From the NCBI GenBank assembly GCA_023387735.1, contig JAEWHP010000049.1, positions 432,504 through 496,503 of the forward strand: a stretch of DNA of 64,000 nucleotides, written 5' to 3'. The notes below the pieces were generated by a model that made no database searches, was not told where the DNA came from, and saw nothing but the letters and a program-made list of their open reading frames with translations. Below, piece after piece: positions 1-9,871 of the stretch. Origin of the DNA: Pseudomonadota bacterium. GTDB lineage: Bacteria; Pseudomonadota; Alphaproteobacteria; Rhizobiales; Xanthobacteraceae. Position numbers and translations under genes: made by a program. The stretch's first letter is position 1. The number at the start of each line of letters is the position of its first letter.

Positions 1-2
1 TG

Positions 3-122
3 GATTCGCCGGAACAGGCCGCCGAATTCATCGTGCCGATGTGCGCGCCTGACTGGACCGAGACCGGCAAGCTCTACGACTACAGGACCCGCCGGCTGAT
101 GAATTTTCAGCCACCGGCGTGA
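3..122 (+). CDS. C-terminal end of a protein cut by the window edge
   Basis: An open frame enters from the left edge and stops at TGA 120-122, giving 39 residues with the tail KLYDYRTRRLMNFQPPA. The tail recalls the C-terminus of some short-chain dehydrogenases of alphaproteobacteria, but that is memory of a short sequence and not a domain match. No start is in the window. The next gene begins about 240 bases downstream on the same strand with its own ribosome-binding site, so this is probably a separate transcription unit. Confidence 0.5.
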   Translation, partial: DSPEQAAEFIVPMCAPDWTETGKLYDYRTRRLMNFQPPA

Positions 123-308
123 GTTCCCGTTTCGGGACACCCGCTGGTGTCTTGGTAAGGCGTTCCGGGCAGAGCGCGGTGACGTGCTGCCGTCTGACGC
201 GCGACGATAGGCGGATTGCCGGACCCACCGGGAAGCACTAACAGAGATGCAGTTTGCGCGATCAGCCGGGGCAAACGGCGCCGGAACGAGGTTGTGTGAC
301 AATTCATA

Positions 309-344
309 TGCCGGGCATGGCCCCCACAAGAAGGCTGCCCGGCA
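309..344 (+). promoter_or_regulatory. Leader hairpin before the binding-protein gene
   Basis: Bases 309-317 and 336-344 are perfectly complementary (9 pairs, TGCCGGGCA against TGCCCGGCA) around an 18-base loop. The hairpin ends 9 bases before the GGAGGA ribosome-binding site (354-359) of the gene starting at 365. It could stabilise the mRNA or affect initiation; there is no T-run, so it is not an ordinary intrinsic terminator. The rest of 123-364 shows no gene. Confidence 0.4.
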
Positions 345-364
345 ATCTTAAATGGAGGAAGTAA

Positions 365-1591
365 GTGAGAACACCCAAAACGCGGCGCCTCGCCGCGCTG
401 ATCAGCGTTGCCGGCATCTGTTTCGCCGCGCCTGCCTACGCCCAGGAAAAGACCGTCAAGATCGGCGTGCTGAATGACATGTCGAGCCTCTATGCCGACA
501 TCGGCGGCCCCAACTCCGTGGTCGCGATCAAGATGGCGGTCGAGGATTCCGGCCTATTGAAGAAGGGCTGGAAGATCGAGGTCGTCAGCGGCGACCACCA
601 GAACAAGCCCGATATCGGCGTCAACATTGCACGGCAATGGATCGACAACGACAAGGTCGACGTGATCGCCGACACGCCGAACTCGGGCGTGGCGCTCGCG
701 GTCAACAACCTCGTCAAGGAAAAGAACAAGGTGCTGCTCAATTCGGGCGCCGCGACTGCCGACCTCACCGGCAAGGCCTGCACGCCGAACACGGTCTCGT
801 TCACCTATGACACCTATATGCTTGCCAACGGCACCGGCAAGGCGCTGACCAAGGCCGGCGGCGACAGTTGGTTCTTCCTGACCGCCGACTACGCGTTCGG
901 TCATGCGCTCGAGCGTGACACCTCGGCGGTCGTGACCGCCAATGGCGGCAAGGTACTCGGCGGCGTCAAGGCGCCGATCAACACGGCCGATTTCTCGTCC
1001 TTCCTGCTGCAGGCGCAGGCCTCCAAGGCGAAGGTCATCGGGCTTGCCAACGCCGGCGGCGACACCACGAACTCGATCAAGCAGGCGGCGGAATTCGGCA
1101 TCGTCGCGGGCGGTCAGAAGCTCGCCGCGCTGCTGCTGTTCATCAACGACGTGCATTCCCTGGGGCTGAAGACCGCGCAGGGCCTGACGTTCACGGAATC
1201 GTTCTACTGGGACATGAACGACGCGACGCGCGCCTGGTCGAAGCGGTTCGCCGCGCTGGCCACCAAGGGGCAGATGCCGTCGATGACCCAGGCCGGCAAC
1301 TACGCCATGGTGCTGCATTATCTCAAGGCCATGGAAGCGCTCGGCGGCAATCCGAACGACGGCGCCAAGGTCGTCGCCAAGATGAAGGAACTGCCGACCG
1401 ACGATACGCTGTTCGGCAAGGGCCCGTTGCGCGCCGACGGTCGTCGTCTCATCCCGGCCTATCTGTTCGAGGTGAAGAAGCCCGAGGAGTCGAAGGGTCC
1501 GTGGGACTACTACAAGCAGATCGCCACGATCGCTCCCGAGGACGCCGCCAAGCCCCTCGCAACCAGCGACTGCCCGCTGCTGAAGAAGTAA
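365..1591 (+). CDS. ABC transporter substrate-binding protein (Liv/amide type)
   Basis: 408 residues. Periplasmic solute-binding protein of the type I fold, Leu/Ile/Val-BP-like family (Peripla_BP_6). The start is GTG, fixed by GGAGGA five bases upstream. A Sec signal peptide occupies residues 1-26 with an AYA cleavage site before QEK. The mature protein opens with VKIGVLNDMSSLYADIGG, the usual first strand and ligand loop. It has no permease or ATPase neighbours, so it is an orphan binding protein. It is very similar along its length to the binding protein at 22019-23236 (shared segments such as DHQNKPDI, SGVALAVNNLVKEKN and ADYAFGHALERDT) and may share that transporter. The ligand cannot be told from sequence; amino acids, amides or urea-like compounds are possible. 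Confidence 0.9.
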   Translation: MRTPKTRRLAALISVAGICFAAPAYAQEKTVKIGVLNDMSSLYADIGGPNSVVAIKMAVEDSGLLKKGWKIEVVSGDHQNKPDIGVNIARQWIDNDKVDVIADTPNSGVALAVNNLVKEKNKVLLNSGAATADLTGKACTPNTVSFTYDTYMLANGTGKALTKAGGDSWFFLTADYAFGHALERDTSAVVTANGGKVLGGVKAPINTADFSSFLLQAQASKAKVIGLANAGGDTTNSIKQAAEFGIVAGGQKLAALLLFINDVHSLGLKTAQGLTFTESFYWDMNDATRAWSKRFAALATKGQMPSMTQAGNYAMVLHYLKAMEALGGNPNDGAKVVAKMKELPTDDTLFGKGPLRADGRRLIPAYLFEVKKPEESKGPWDYYKQIATIAPEDAAKPLATSDCPLLKK

Positions 1592-1603
1592 CGGCCGAAG
1601 ACC

Positions 1604-1703
1604 GTCATCCCGGAATGGTGCGCTAGCACCATATCCGGGATCTCGAGATTCTCAGGTGCGCAATTGCGCACCATAGTTCGCGCTTCGCGCGCCCCGGAAT
1701 GAC
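1604..1703. repeat. Dispersed palindromic intergenic repeat, family A
   Basis: The segment begins GTCATCCCGG and ends CCCCGGAATGAC, so its ends are roughly inverted. Inside are short palindromes (GGTGCGCTAGCACC, GGTGCGCAATTGCGCACC). The same architecture occurs at 33203-33329. It lies between two convergent genes and probably forms a long hairpin in RNA from either strand. Such elements are common between genes in Bradyrhizobium and relatives. Confidence 0.6.
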
Positions 1704-1730
1704 CGACTAGTCGAAGCCGCCAAGGGACGT

Positions 1731-4700
1731 TCAGAATAGCCTTACGATCCGTTCTTGCAGCGCCTGCGCCGCCGTTAACTGGCGTGAAACGGCATGGGCC
1801 ACGAGATCAAGCAATGCTTGGCGAGCGCGCTGGTCATTCGACAGTTCTGCCGAATGCTCCACCACGAGCACGTCAAGAAATTCCATGAAGGCGTTCGAGG
1901 TCCGGTCCCTAAACCATTTGCCGGTTTCCGGATCGGCCTTCATTACGTCGGAAATCCATCGCAGCCCGTCCAGGCGAAGCGGCTTCCCAAATTCACTGCC
2001 GAGAAAGCCGCAGAATCCGGCAAGGTTGTCTTCGTCGCCGGTAAGCCGCTTTTTCGCCCACGCCTCGTATAAATCGTGCATCGCAGGGATAAAGAGGGCA
2101 CTATCTGCCGCCCGTGAAAGCCGGTCGGACTCACCAAAGCCCAGCACATGCCGCTCCAACCGCTGGCCATAATACCATGGTCCGCCCTTCGCCCACGCGT
2201 CATCACGCACAAGGAATTCGATCATGGGCCGCCAGCGTTGGGCGAGCTCGCCAACATTCGCCTCCGTGACCAAGGCGAACCAACACGTCAGAAAATGCCC
2301 CACGGCATAATGGCCCTTGGGCCCAAGTGCGAAGACCGGCTGCCATAGATCGCGCCCCGCCTGTACTGGGCTCTCCGCGAGGAGATGAGCTAACTCGTCG
2401 AGAAGCGCGTAGCCAAATTCGTGCATCGGCTGATAATCATCGTCGTCATCCTTGCCGCTGCCTTGTTCCCACCATGCCTGATGCGCCCAAAACGCGGTAA
2501 CCAGTTTCCGCCGTTCCTCTAACTGCTGCGGCGGGACGGTCTGCCCTGCCTGTCGCAGAAATAACCAGGCGAATGCCTTATGCAAGAAGTGCGTATCGAG
2601 GCTGCCCGAGAGCCGGCGGCCGTCCTCCAACTCGAATGTCCGACCATCCCGCGCATAGCGCCGTTGCCAGCGGCGCGCCTCGAATTTCTCGATCCGCTGG
2701 GCGACCGCGAGCGGACGAATGGAATCCACTGTAGCCTGTCCAGATGAGAGGCTTCGCGTCCGAAGCCAGCGCCTCCATCGACGCCATCGCGCCGGCTCGA
2801 TTTCTTCGTCGTCACCGACGCGCGGCTGCAACATCGAGAGGCCGGACCAAAGCAGGGCGAAGTAGAGGAGCCGCCACCATCGCACGCCGAGCATCTCGCG
2901 GGCACGATGCGCCAATCCGATAAGGACTTGAATGGCGGGCTCATCGCCGCTGGTTAGCAACCGCAACACCGCTTCGTCGGTTTTTTCTGATGGCTCGGCA
3001 ATCCAACGTTCGACCGCGAAATAAGCGGCAAACTCTAGGTGACTTGGTGCCGCCAGAATGCGTGACCCGATTTCCATTTCCTGGTCGCTAATTTCAGCAA
3101 ACGTCGTGTCGAGAATTGACTGTGCCCGCGTCGCGGCTTCGGCGTGATCCGCCAGCCAGTCTCGCCCCCGCAATAGCAGCACGGCCGCTGCTGCAACGCG
3201 GGGCGCCTGCCGCATCTCATCGTCCACATCGATCTTTTCCGCACCATCAACGGCCGCCATCAAGGACGCGATCCGCTCAGCCTCCGCGGAATTTAGCATC
3301 GCCGTACCATTGAGAAACCGCCGGCAGCGCTGGGGGAACGCTAGAGCTTCCACAAGGCGGGCGTTATCGTTTTGGAAGGCTGTAATTTCTGCCGAGACGT
3401 CCGCCGGATACTTGAACTCGAATCCCTTCTGGCCCGTCGCCGGATCGACTCCTTCCGCGTAATTGCGGTGGTCGAGTTCGGCGAGCAGAATCTTGAACTC
3501 CAACTTTTCCTTTTCTGTGACTGGAGCAGTCCATTCGCTGCTGTTCGCGAGTACAGATTCAGCAATATCCCTGTCACTGAGGATAAGTCTTGATACGATT
3601 TCTCGCAGCCTTGTCTGCCTATACGGCGCCAGCCCCCAAGTCTTCGCCATCTCGAAAACAAAATCGCCCTTTCGTGCCCACGCTCCGGCATCGAAAGAAC
3701 TCGCGTGAGCGCGCACGCGGCTGTCGTCCCACTCAAACATTTCCAACGCGCCGAGCAAAGGTCGCAGTGGTCCTTTGAACAGCTCGGGCTTGTGTTTGCC
3801 GACGTTGACCAGCACGCCAAGCACCGCGACCGAGTTCGTCGTTTTCAACAAAGACTCAATGCGCGCCTCAATGTCGGCGCCAGTATCGACAACGTCGCAA
3901 AGCCATCGCTCAAGGGCCGCGAGTGCGCAGTGAAGCTGCCCGATGGACAGGGAATTTTCATGCGACCACGCAAAGACCCAGTACCGCCCCGCGTATGCGC
4001 GCACCGTGCCATCGCTTAAGGTGATCGAAATCGTCGGAAGGTCCGTATCCCGCCTACCGCGGGCGTAGCGCACCCATCGTTCGGTGGCGAAGTCAACCAG
4101 TTGGTGAAGGAAACCAAGCGCTGCATCTGCGTTGATCTGCAAGAAGGCGTAGAACGGGCTTTTCCACGGCCCCGTCGGATAGCCTTCATGGTCGAATTTA
4201 ATTCCAAGCTCTCGATCCGGTCCACGGGACGACCCGTACTCCTCTCTTGGCTCGTCCTGGATCATGCACGCTAGTAGGACTTCGCCTGCAACCGCTGGCA
4301 TAGTGCGCATCAACGCTTGGAATCCCACCGCGCGCAAGACCGCTTCGCGGAACCGCCCTTCAACGCGCGCCGTCGCCCCAAGTGGCCACGGCGGCAACTT
4401 TCTACTGAACGACCCGAGCGACTTCGGAAGGTTTTTGCGGCGCTCGTGTTGCTTCCGGTATTCCTCATCTGTCTTGAGCCGCTCGCTATGCTCTTTTGCT
4501 CGCTCAGTCCAGTATGCCCGCACCTGCTTAACGATATCGGCGCGTTCCGGTCGGCGCCGCGCCATTTCCAGCGCCCATTCGGCCACCTCGGCCGGCAAAT
4601 CCGGCGCACCGGCAAATGCGGCCTGATAAAGATTCACCTCTCCATCACCAAGGCACATTATGCCCTTGGCATGGATGAGTTGCATTTCCCGTGCACCCGC

Positions 4701-7082
4701 AAGCGCCAAATCCGCAAATTCGCGCCGGAAGGGCGTTGCACGACCGTCCCCCAATTCGAGCGGTGTACTCGTCAACCAGCGCTCACACAATGTCGCAATG
4801 GCGGGGGACGCCATCTTGGCCACACGGTCACGGTGCCGCGCGAGAAATCGTGCCATCGCGGGCCAACGACCGAGGATCGGCGTTCGAAACTGCGCTTCGA
4901 GGTATAGGCTGAGATTACGAAACCGGCCGAGCGTTTCAGCATTTACGCCAGCTACCGAAGCAACATGATCGAACCGCTTGACGAGGCGCAGAAGGCGCGC
5001 GCCGCCGTTTTCAAACAGCATGCCGGCGCGGGCTTCAAGGAAGACTTCCGCATCCGGATCGAGGAACAGCGCGTCCAGCAAGACCTGATCGGCTAGCGGT
5101 ACCGCCTCGCGATTTTTCTCCGCAGTCTCGAAAGCGTGATCCCAAGCGGTGCGATCACCCGCCTGCTGTCGCAACAGGAACTGCCCTAGCATGCGAAGGG
5201 CACCATGCCAGAATGGGTTTCCCGCCAGCGGCATCCACTGCGCGGTGTCGCCCGCGATCTCCTTCAGGCGTTGAAACCGAGCCCAATCCGCAGCAAGGTC
5301 ATGCTGGAACTGAACCCGTCCGCTGGATTCATCCCGTCGCAAGGGACACGTGATTGGGAGATTGTCGAGAACGGCAGCATCTCCGCTTTCCAACTGGCTC
5401 AGCGCAAAACTGTGCTCAAACGCTGCTTCGCGTTCCGCCAATCGCACTAACAAGCGCTGAACACTTGGCTTGTTATCCGTCCAGTGTACCCAGAGCCGAT
5501 CGGCAATAGCGGTCAGGGATAGCGCACCGCTGCCCTCCTGAAATCGGGCGGCGGCCTGAATGACCCATGCCAGCGCTCGTAGATTGGTGAGCGCTGCAAT
5601 GGCATCCTCATGCAGAGCCAGCCATTCCAAGCCGGTGACCGCTCGTAACATTTGGCGCACCGCGCCATCTGATGCTGCCTTGATCACGAAATTCTTTGGC
5701 GTTGCCTCGCCGGTCAATTCTTGGATCGTGCCACTGACCCACGCATCCGTTTGCGCAATGACAAGCACACGCCATATGGGTGCCTCGCCTAGGGCATTTC
5801 CGCTTCGTAGCCGCGCGATCAGCACCTTTGTTTTCACGATGCACGCGCGACTGAGTTTCTCTGCTGCGTCGATGACAAAGAAATTTCTGGCATGCGTGGT
5901 AGCTTCGAGCACCTCGGGGAGCGGTTGACGAAGACCCAAGCCTTGGCGTGCCGCCTCGCTGAGCGCCGGTTCAAGGGTGTCGGGCCCGAACCACACCTGG
6001 ACAGCATCGGGAAAACGTTCGTCCAGCATGGTCTTGACCAGCGCCGATTTCCCGCAACCGGATTCTCCGAATATCACGCACTGCGTAGCCGTCGACATCG
6101 TAGCGATCAGTTCGTCGACTTCGCTCCGTCTGTCGATCGCTACGCCCGTCGGCAACGCCGTTTCGATCCCTGCTTTATGGTCATGCGTTAACTCCCTAAG
6201 TCGCTGCCACGAAGCCTCGTAGTCAGGATGATCTTCGAGGGAGAATGCAACGCGGAGACGCCGCCATAGTTCGGCAACGTCCAGCGTCCCCGAACCCAGC
6301 CGCACGTTTCTTGCCTGCGTTACCAACTCCGTCCACAGACGAGTACCTTCGGCGAGGCTGCCGTTCGTCAAGAGCGTGCGGCATTGCCCGATCGCTTGCT
6401 TCTCGTTCTCTGAATCCGCGATATGGAAATCCAACGGAATGACGGTAATCGCATTCACCATCGCCACAATGTCGGCGTCACTTGCGGTGAACCCCGCGTT
6501 CTTGGCAGGAGATTTTACGCTCTCAAACAGGGCTTGCTGTTTCGACGCGACGCGCATGCGACGACCTGCAAGCGACACATCGGCACCGGATGCTGCGTTT
6601 TTCAACTCGCTCCACGTCGCCATAAAGGCATTGTTCGTTCCGCGGGTAACAAGAGCAAGGCTGTCCTTACCGCGCTGCATCGGATTTGGATGCGGCTTTG
6701 CCCATTGTTGCCAACAGCGCTCTACAAAGTCGGCAGGCAAACCCGATGCGGTCACCTGTACGTTGCTCTTGCAGGAGATGGCGAGTTGCCGCGCATCATC
6801 CGGCGCCGCGTTTGCCGCGAACAAGATGTCGTCAATGTGCCAGCCGAGCGCCTCAACCTGCATCTGCATGCGGGTTGCGGTACCGCCGATGCCTGGCAAC
6901 GGTTGACCGATCAGCGCCTTAAGCAGAAGCCACGCGGCAACACGGTCTTCAAAATCAAAACCTGGGCCAGCGGTCGAGCGGGTCGTGCTTGGTCGCGACG
7001 CCGCGTTCTTAGCCCGCTTTGTGCGCTTGGGCTTCTTTTTCGTCGGCCGCTTGGCGGCTTTGGCGTTTGTTTTCTTTGCCAC
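1731..7082 (-). CDS. Giant STAND-type NTPase with N-terminal nuclease-like domain (Avs-like)
   Basis: 1783 residues. The N-terminus is a basic Lys/Arg tail (1-35), then GFDFEDRVAAWLL (about 41-53), DD in WHIDDILF (about 82-88) and LAISCKSN (about 100-107). This resembles a PD-(D/E)XK effector fold, although the position two before the motif Lys is Ser where Glu or Gln is usual. A Walker A loop GESGCGKS lies at about 339-346 and a Walker B strand FFVIDAAEK at 401-409. The rest (about 600-1783) is a long helical sensor-like region without a recognised motif. Effector plus STAND ATPase plus long C-terminus is the layout of Avs antiphage sensors, which bind a phage protein, oligomerise and cut DNA. 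The gene is alone, less G+C-rich by eye than its neighbours, and flanked by ordinary genes, which suggests transfer. Family level is fairly secure; exact Avs class is not. Confidence 0.7.
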   Translation of the reverse strand: MAKKTNAKAAKRPTKKKPKRTKRAKNAASRPSTTRSTAGPGFDFEDRVAAWLLLKALIGQPLPGIGGTATRMQMQVEALGWHIDDILFAANAAPDDARQLAISCKSNVQVTASGLPADFVERCWQQWAKPHPNPMQRGKDSLALVTRGTNNAFMATWSELKNAASGADVSLAGRRMRVASKQQALFESVKSPAKNAGFTASDADIVAMVNAITVIPLDFHIADSENEKQAIGQCRTLLTNGSLAEGTRLWTELVTQARNVRLGSGTLDVAELWRRLRVAFSLEDHPDYEASWQRLRELTHDHKAGIETALPTGVAIDRRSEVDELIATMSTATQCVIFGESGCGKSALVKTMLDERFPDAVQVWFGPDTLEPALSEAARQGLGLRQPLPEVLEATTHARNFFVIDAAEKLSRACIVKTKVLIARLRSGNALGEAPIWRVLVIAQTDAWVSGTIQELTGEATPKNFVIKAASDGAVRQMLRAVTGLEWLALHEDAIAALTNLRALAWVIQAAARFQEGSGALSLTAIADRLWVHWTDNKPSVQRLLVRLAEREAAFEHSFALSQLESGDAAVLDNLPITCPLRRDESSGRVQFQHDLAADWARFQRLKEIAGDTAQWMPLAGNPFWHGALRMLGQFLLRQQAGDRTAWDHAFETAEKNREAVPLADQVLLDALFLDPDAEVFLEARAGMLFENGGARLLRLVKRFDHVASVAGVNAETLGRFRNLSLYLEAQFRTPILGRWPAMARFLARHRDRVAKMASPAIATLCERWLTSTPLELGDGRATPFRREFADLALAGAREMQLIHAKGIMCLGDGEVNLYQAAFAGAPDLPAEVAEWALEMARRRPERADIVKQVRAYWTERAKEHSERLKTDEEYRKQHERRKNLPKSLGSFSRKLPPWPLGATARVEGRFREAVLRAVGFQALMRTMPAVAGEVLLACMIQDEPREEYGSSRGPDRELGIKFDHEGYPTGPWKSPFYAFLQINADAALGFLHQLVDFATERWVRYARGRRDTDLPTISITLSDGTVRAYAGRYWVFAWSHENSLSIGQLHCALAALERWLCDVVDTGADIEARIESLLKTTNSVAVLGVLVNVGKHKPELFKGPLRPLLGALEMFEWDDSRVRAHASSFDAGAWARKGDFVFEMAKTWGLAPYRQTRLREIVSRLILSDRDIAESVLANSSEWTAPVTEKEKLEFKILLAELDHRNYAEGVDPATGQKGFEFKYPADVSAEITAFQNDNARLVEALAFPQRCRRFLNGTAMLNSAEAERIASLMAAVDGAEKIDVDDEMRQAPRVAAAAVLLLRGRDWLADHAEAATRAQSILDTTFAEISDQEMEIGSRILAAPSHLEFAAYFAVERWIAEPSEKTDEAVLRLLTSGDEPAIQVLIGLAHRAREMLGVRWWRLLYFALLWSGLSMLQPRVGDDEEIEPARWRRWRRWLRTRSLSSGQATVDSIRPLAVAQRIEKFEARRWQRRYARDGRTFELEDGRRLSGSLDTHFLHKAFAWLFLRQAGQTVPPQQLEERRKLVTAFWAHQAWWEQGSGKDDDDDYQPMHEFGYALLDELAHLLAESPVQAGRDLWQPVFALGPKGHYAVGHFLTCWFALVTEANVGELAQRWRPMIEFLVRDDAWAKGGPWYYGQRLERHVLGFGESDRLSRAADSALFIPAMHDLYEAWAKKRLTGDEDNLAGFCGFLGSEFGKPLRLDGLRWISDVMKADPETGKWFRDRTSNAFMEFLDVLVVEHSAELSNDQRARQALLDLVAHAVSRQLTAAQALQERIVRLF

Positions 7083-7230
7083 GTGACCGGATTTTCCCGA
7101 GAATCAATCGTCATTCTGCCCTCGCGCTACCACGGGCGGAAGCAAAAAAAACCAAATGGAACAATATGTTCTACGTAGGGAACCGCTGTGCGCGTTCGAG
7201 GCGGTGCGTTCGTCGAACTAGCTAGTAAAG

Positions 7231-8478
7231 TCAGCGCTTGGGCATCGCCAGCGTCCGCCACGCAATCACCAATCCCAGTCCAAGCAATGCAGCGGCCAGC
7301 AAGAACGGCGCACCCGGCATCTTGAACGGCGCCTGGTCGCTGATGAAATAGGCAAACGTCAGCGTAAACAGAAACGGACCCAGCATCTGCGCGATGCTGT
7401 TGACGCTGTTGGTCGCGCCCTGCAATTGGCCCTGCTGATCCGGCGCAACGAGTTGCGTCGTCAGCGCCTGAACCGCCGCTCCCGCCACGCCCCACAGCGC
7501 CATCACGGGAATGCCGAGCCAGAACAGCGGCCCGGTCGGCGCGGCGCCGTAGATGAAAAAGCCGAGCCCACCGCAAGCGAGCCCGAGCAGCAGCGCCCGG
7601 CGTTCGCCGAGCAGTTTCACGATCGGCCCGACGCCCGCACCCTGCACCACCATGGCCGAGAGGCCGACCAGCGCCAGCGTCAGGCCGACGGTCGTCGTAT
7701 CCCAGCCATAGCGGTAGGTGGCGTAGAGCACGAAGGTGGACGGCAGCACCACATGCGCGACCTGCCCGAAGAAATTCGCCAGCGATAGCCCGGCGAGGAT
7801 CCGGTTGGAACGCAGCAGATGCAGCGCCCCGAGCGGACTGGCTGCCTTCCATCGGAACGGCGCACGGCGCTCCGGCGGCAGCGACTCCGGCAGGATCAGC
7901 CAACCGTAGAGCGTGTTCGCAAAGCTGAGACCCGCCGCGATCCAGAACGGCAGCCGCGGGTCCATGCCGCCGAGCAGGCCGCCGATGGCAGGGCCAAGAA
8001 TGAAGCCGGCGCCGAACGCTGCGCCAATCCTGCCGAACACGGCGGCGCGCCGTTCCGGCGGCGTCACGTCGGCGATGTAGGCAAAGGCTGTGGAGATGCT
8101 GGCCGAGGTGATGCCTGAAATCACCCGGCCGATGAACAGCCAGAGCAGCGTCGGCGCCAGCGCCATCAGCACATAGTCCAGCGCCAAACCGAAATTCGAC
8201 AGCAGCACCACCGGCCGCCGGCCGAACCGGTCCGAGAGCGCGCCGAGGATCGGCGAGAACAGGAACTGCATCAGCGCCCAGGCGGTGCCGAACAGACCGA
8301 AGATCCGCGCTGCGGTGGCGGTATCGTTGTCGACGAAACTCTCCACCAGCTTGGGCAGGATCGGCAGGATCAGGCCGAGCGCGAGCATGTCGAGCAGGAT
8401 GGTAACGAAGATGAAGGCCGCCGCCCCGCTACGCACCGGCTTCGTGTCGGCGATGCGCGCAGAGGCCTCCTCGCTCAC
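7231..8478 (-). CDS. MFS efflux transporter, Tet/Bcr-like
   Basis: About 415 residues and 12 predicted membrane segments. The first is FIFVTILLDMLALGLILPIL, followed by the MFS loop LSDRFGRRPVVLLSN between helices 2 and 3 and by ERRAAVFGRIGAAFGAGFILGPAIGG near helix 5. This pattern matches tetracycline/drug:proton antiporters (TCR/Tet family). The start is GTG at 8478, overlapping the TGA of the upstream der gene in a GTGA junction, so translation is probably coupled to der. A much longer open frame extends upstream but runs antisense-frame through der and is not real. The substrate is not predictable. Confidence 0.85.
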   Translation of the reverse strand: MSEEASARIADTKPVRSGAAAFIFVTILLDMLALGLILPILPKLVESFVDNDTATAARIFGLFGTAWALMQFLFSPILGALSDRFGRRPVVLLSNFGLALDYVLMALAPTLLWLFIGRVISGITSASISTAFAYIADVTPPERRAAVFGRIGAAFGAGFILGPAIGGLLGGMDPRLPFWIAAGLSFANTLYGWLILPESLPPERRAPFRWKAASPLGALHLLRSNRILAGLSLANFFGQVAHVVLPSTFVLYATYRYGWDTTTVGLTLALVGLSAMVVQGAGVGPIVKLLGERRALLLGLACGGLGFFIYGAAPTGPLFWLGIPVMALWGVAGAAVQALTTQLVAPDQQGQLQGATNSVNSIAQMLGPFLFTLTFAYFISDQAPFKMPGAPFLLAAALLGLGLVIAWRTLAMPKR

Positions 8479-9860
8479 GATGGCCGCTTGCGCTTGTGGG
8501 CGAACGGGTTGGCCTTCTCGCGCAGCGTGATGCGGATCGGCGTACCCGGAAGGTCGAAGGCCTCGCGCAGGCTGTTGGTGAGGTAGCGCAGATAGGACTG
8601 CGGCACGGCGTCTGCGCGCGAGCAGAACAGCACGAAACTCGGCGGGCGCGCCTTGGTCTGCGTGATGTAGTTCAGTTTCAGCCGGCGGCCGGATACTGCG
8701 GGCGGCGGGTTGGCGTCGACCGCCTGCTCGAACCAGCGATTGAGGGCTGCCGTCGGCACGCGCTTGTTCCAGACCGCATAGGCTTCCTGGATCGCGGTCA
8801 TCAGCCGATCGATGCCCTCGCCCATCAGGCCGGACACCGCGACAACAGGCGCGCCCTTGACCTGCGGCAGCCAGTGATCGGCATCGCTGCGCAGCGCGGA
8901 AATGAGATGCGGCTTGCGCTCCATCAAATCCCACTTGTTGACCGCCAGCACGATCGCCCGCCCCTCGCGCTCTATCAGATCGGCAATGCGCAGGTCCTGC
9001 TCCTCGAACCGGTTCTGCGCGTCCATCATCATCACGACGACTTCGGCGAAGCGCACCGCGCGCAACGCATCCGCCACCGACAGCTTTTCCAGCTTCTCCT
9101 CGATCCGCGACCGGCGCCGCAGGCCCGCGGTATCGAACACCCGAAAGTCGCGGCCCTTCCAGTTGATCTCGACGGAAATCGAATCGCGCGTGGTGCCGGC
9201 CTCGGCGCTGGTCAACAGCCGCTCTTCACCGAGCAGATGATTGATCAGCGTCGACTTGCCGGCATTGGGACGGCCAACGATGGCGACGCGGATCGGACGC
9301 TGCGCGATCTCCTCATCGGTCTCGATGATGTCGTCGTCATCGAACTCTTCAGCCTCTTCCGCCGGCTCCGGCATCAGGGCGGCGAGCGCATCGTAGAGAT
9401 CGCTCAAGCCCTCACCATGCTCGGCGGAAATCTGGATGGGGTCGCCAAGGCCCAGCGCGTAGGACTCCATCGCCCCGAGTTCGCCGTGCTTGCCCTCGCT
9501 CTTGTTGGCGACCAGCACCACCGGCTTGTTGGCGCGGCGCGCAAAATCGGCAAACGCGCGATCGTTGGGCGTGAGCCCCGCACGCGCGTCGATCACGAAC
9601 ATCAGCGCGTCCGCGAGTTCGATCGCGGTTTCGGTCTGCTCCTGCATACGCGCGGTGAGCGAGCCCTTGGCGCCTTCGTCCAGGCCGGCGGTATCGATGA
9701 CGGTGAATTCGAGGTCGCCGAGGCGCGCATTCCCCTCGCGGCGGTCGCGCGTCACGCCGGGCTCGTCATCCACCAGCGCGAGCTTTTGCCCCACCAGCCG
9801 GTTGAACAGCGTCGACTTCCCGACATTGGGCCGGCCGATAATGGCAATCGTAAAGGACAT
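8475..9860 (-). CDS. der: Ribosome-associated GTPase Der (EngA)
   Basis: 461 residues. Essential tandem-GTPase factor for 50S ribosome assembly. G-domain 1 starts at the N-terminus with IIGRPNVGKSTLFNRL, followed by DTAGLDEG and NKSEG. After an acidic linker (AEEAEEFDDDDIIETDEE) comes G-domain 2 with AIVGRPNAGKSTLINHLLG, DTAGLRRRSRIEEKLEK and NKWDLME, then the KH-like C-terminal domain with RPPSFVLFCSRADAVPQSYLRYLTNSLREAF. The start ATG at 9860 places the first G1 motif at the usual position. The gene lies downstream of a lipoprotein and a YfgM-like gene, an arrangement related to the yfgM-bamB-der cluster of proteobacteria, but without a BamB beta-propeller. Confidence 0.97.
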   Translation of the reverse strand: MSFTIAIIGRPNVGKSTLFNRLVGQKLALVDDEPGVTRDRREGNARLGDLEFTVIDTAGLDEGAKGSLTARMQEQTETAIELADALMFVIDARAGLTPNDRAFADFARRANKPVVLVANKSEGKHGELGAMESYALGLGDPIQISAEHGEGLSDLYDALAALMPEPAEEAEEFDDDDIIETDEEIAQRPIRVAIVGRPNAGKSTLINHLLGEERLLTSAEAGTTRDSISVEINWKGRDFRVFDTAGLRRRSRIEEKLEKLSVADALRAVRFAEVVVMMMDAQNRFEEQDLRIADLIEREGRAIVLAVNKWDLMERKPHLISALRSDADHWLPQVKGAPVVAVSGLMGEGIDRLMTAIQEAYAVWNKRVPTAALNRWFEQAVDANPPPAVSGRRLKLNYITQTKARPPSFVLFCSRADAVPQSYLRYLTNSLREAFDLPGTPIRITLREKANPFAHKRKRPS

Positions 9861-9871
9861 AAATGATCCAA

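Noticed and set aside
7231..8934. A 567-codon frame taken as one MFS protein
   Set aside because: The first 150 codons lie across der in another frame; GTG 8478 gives the correct MFS N-terminus.
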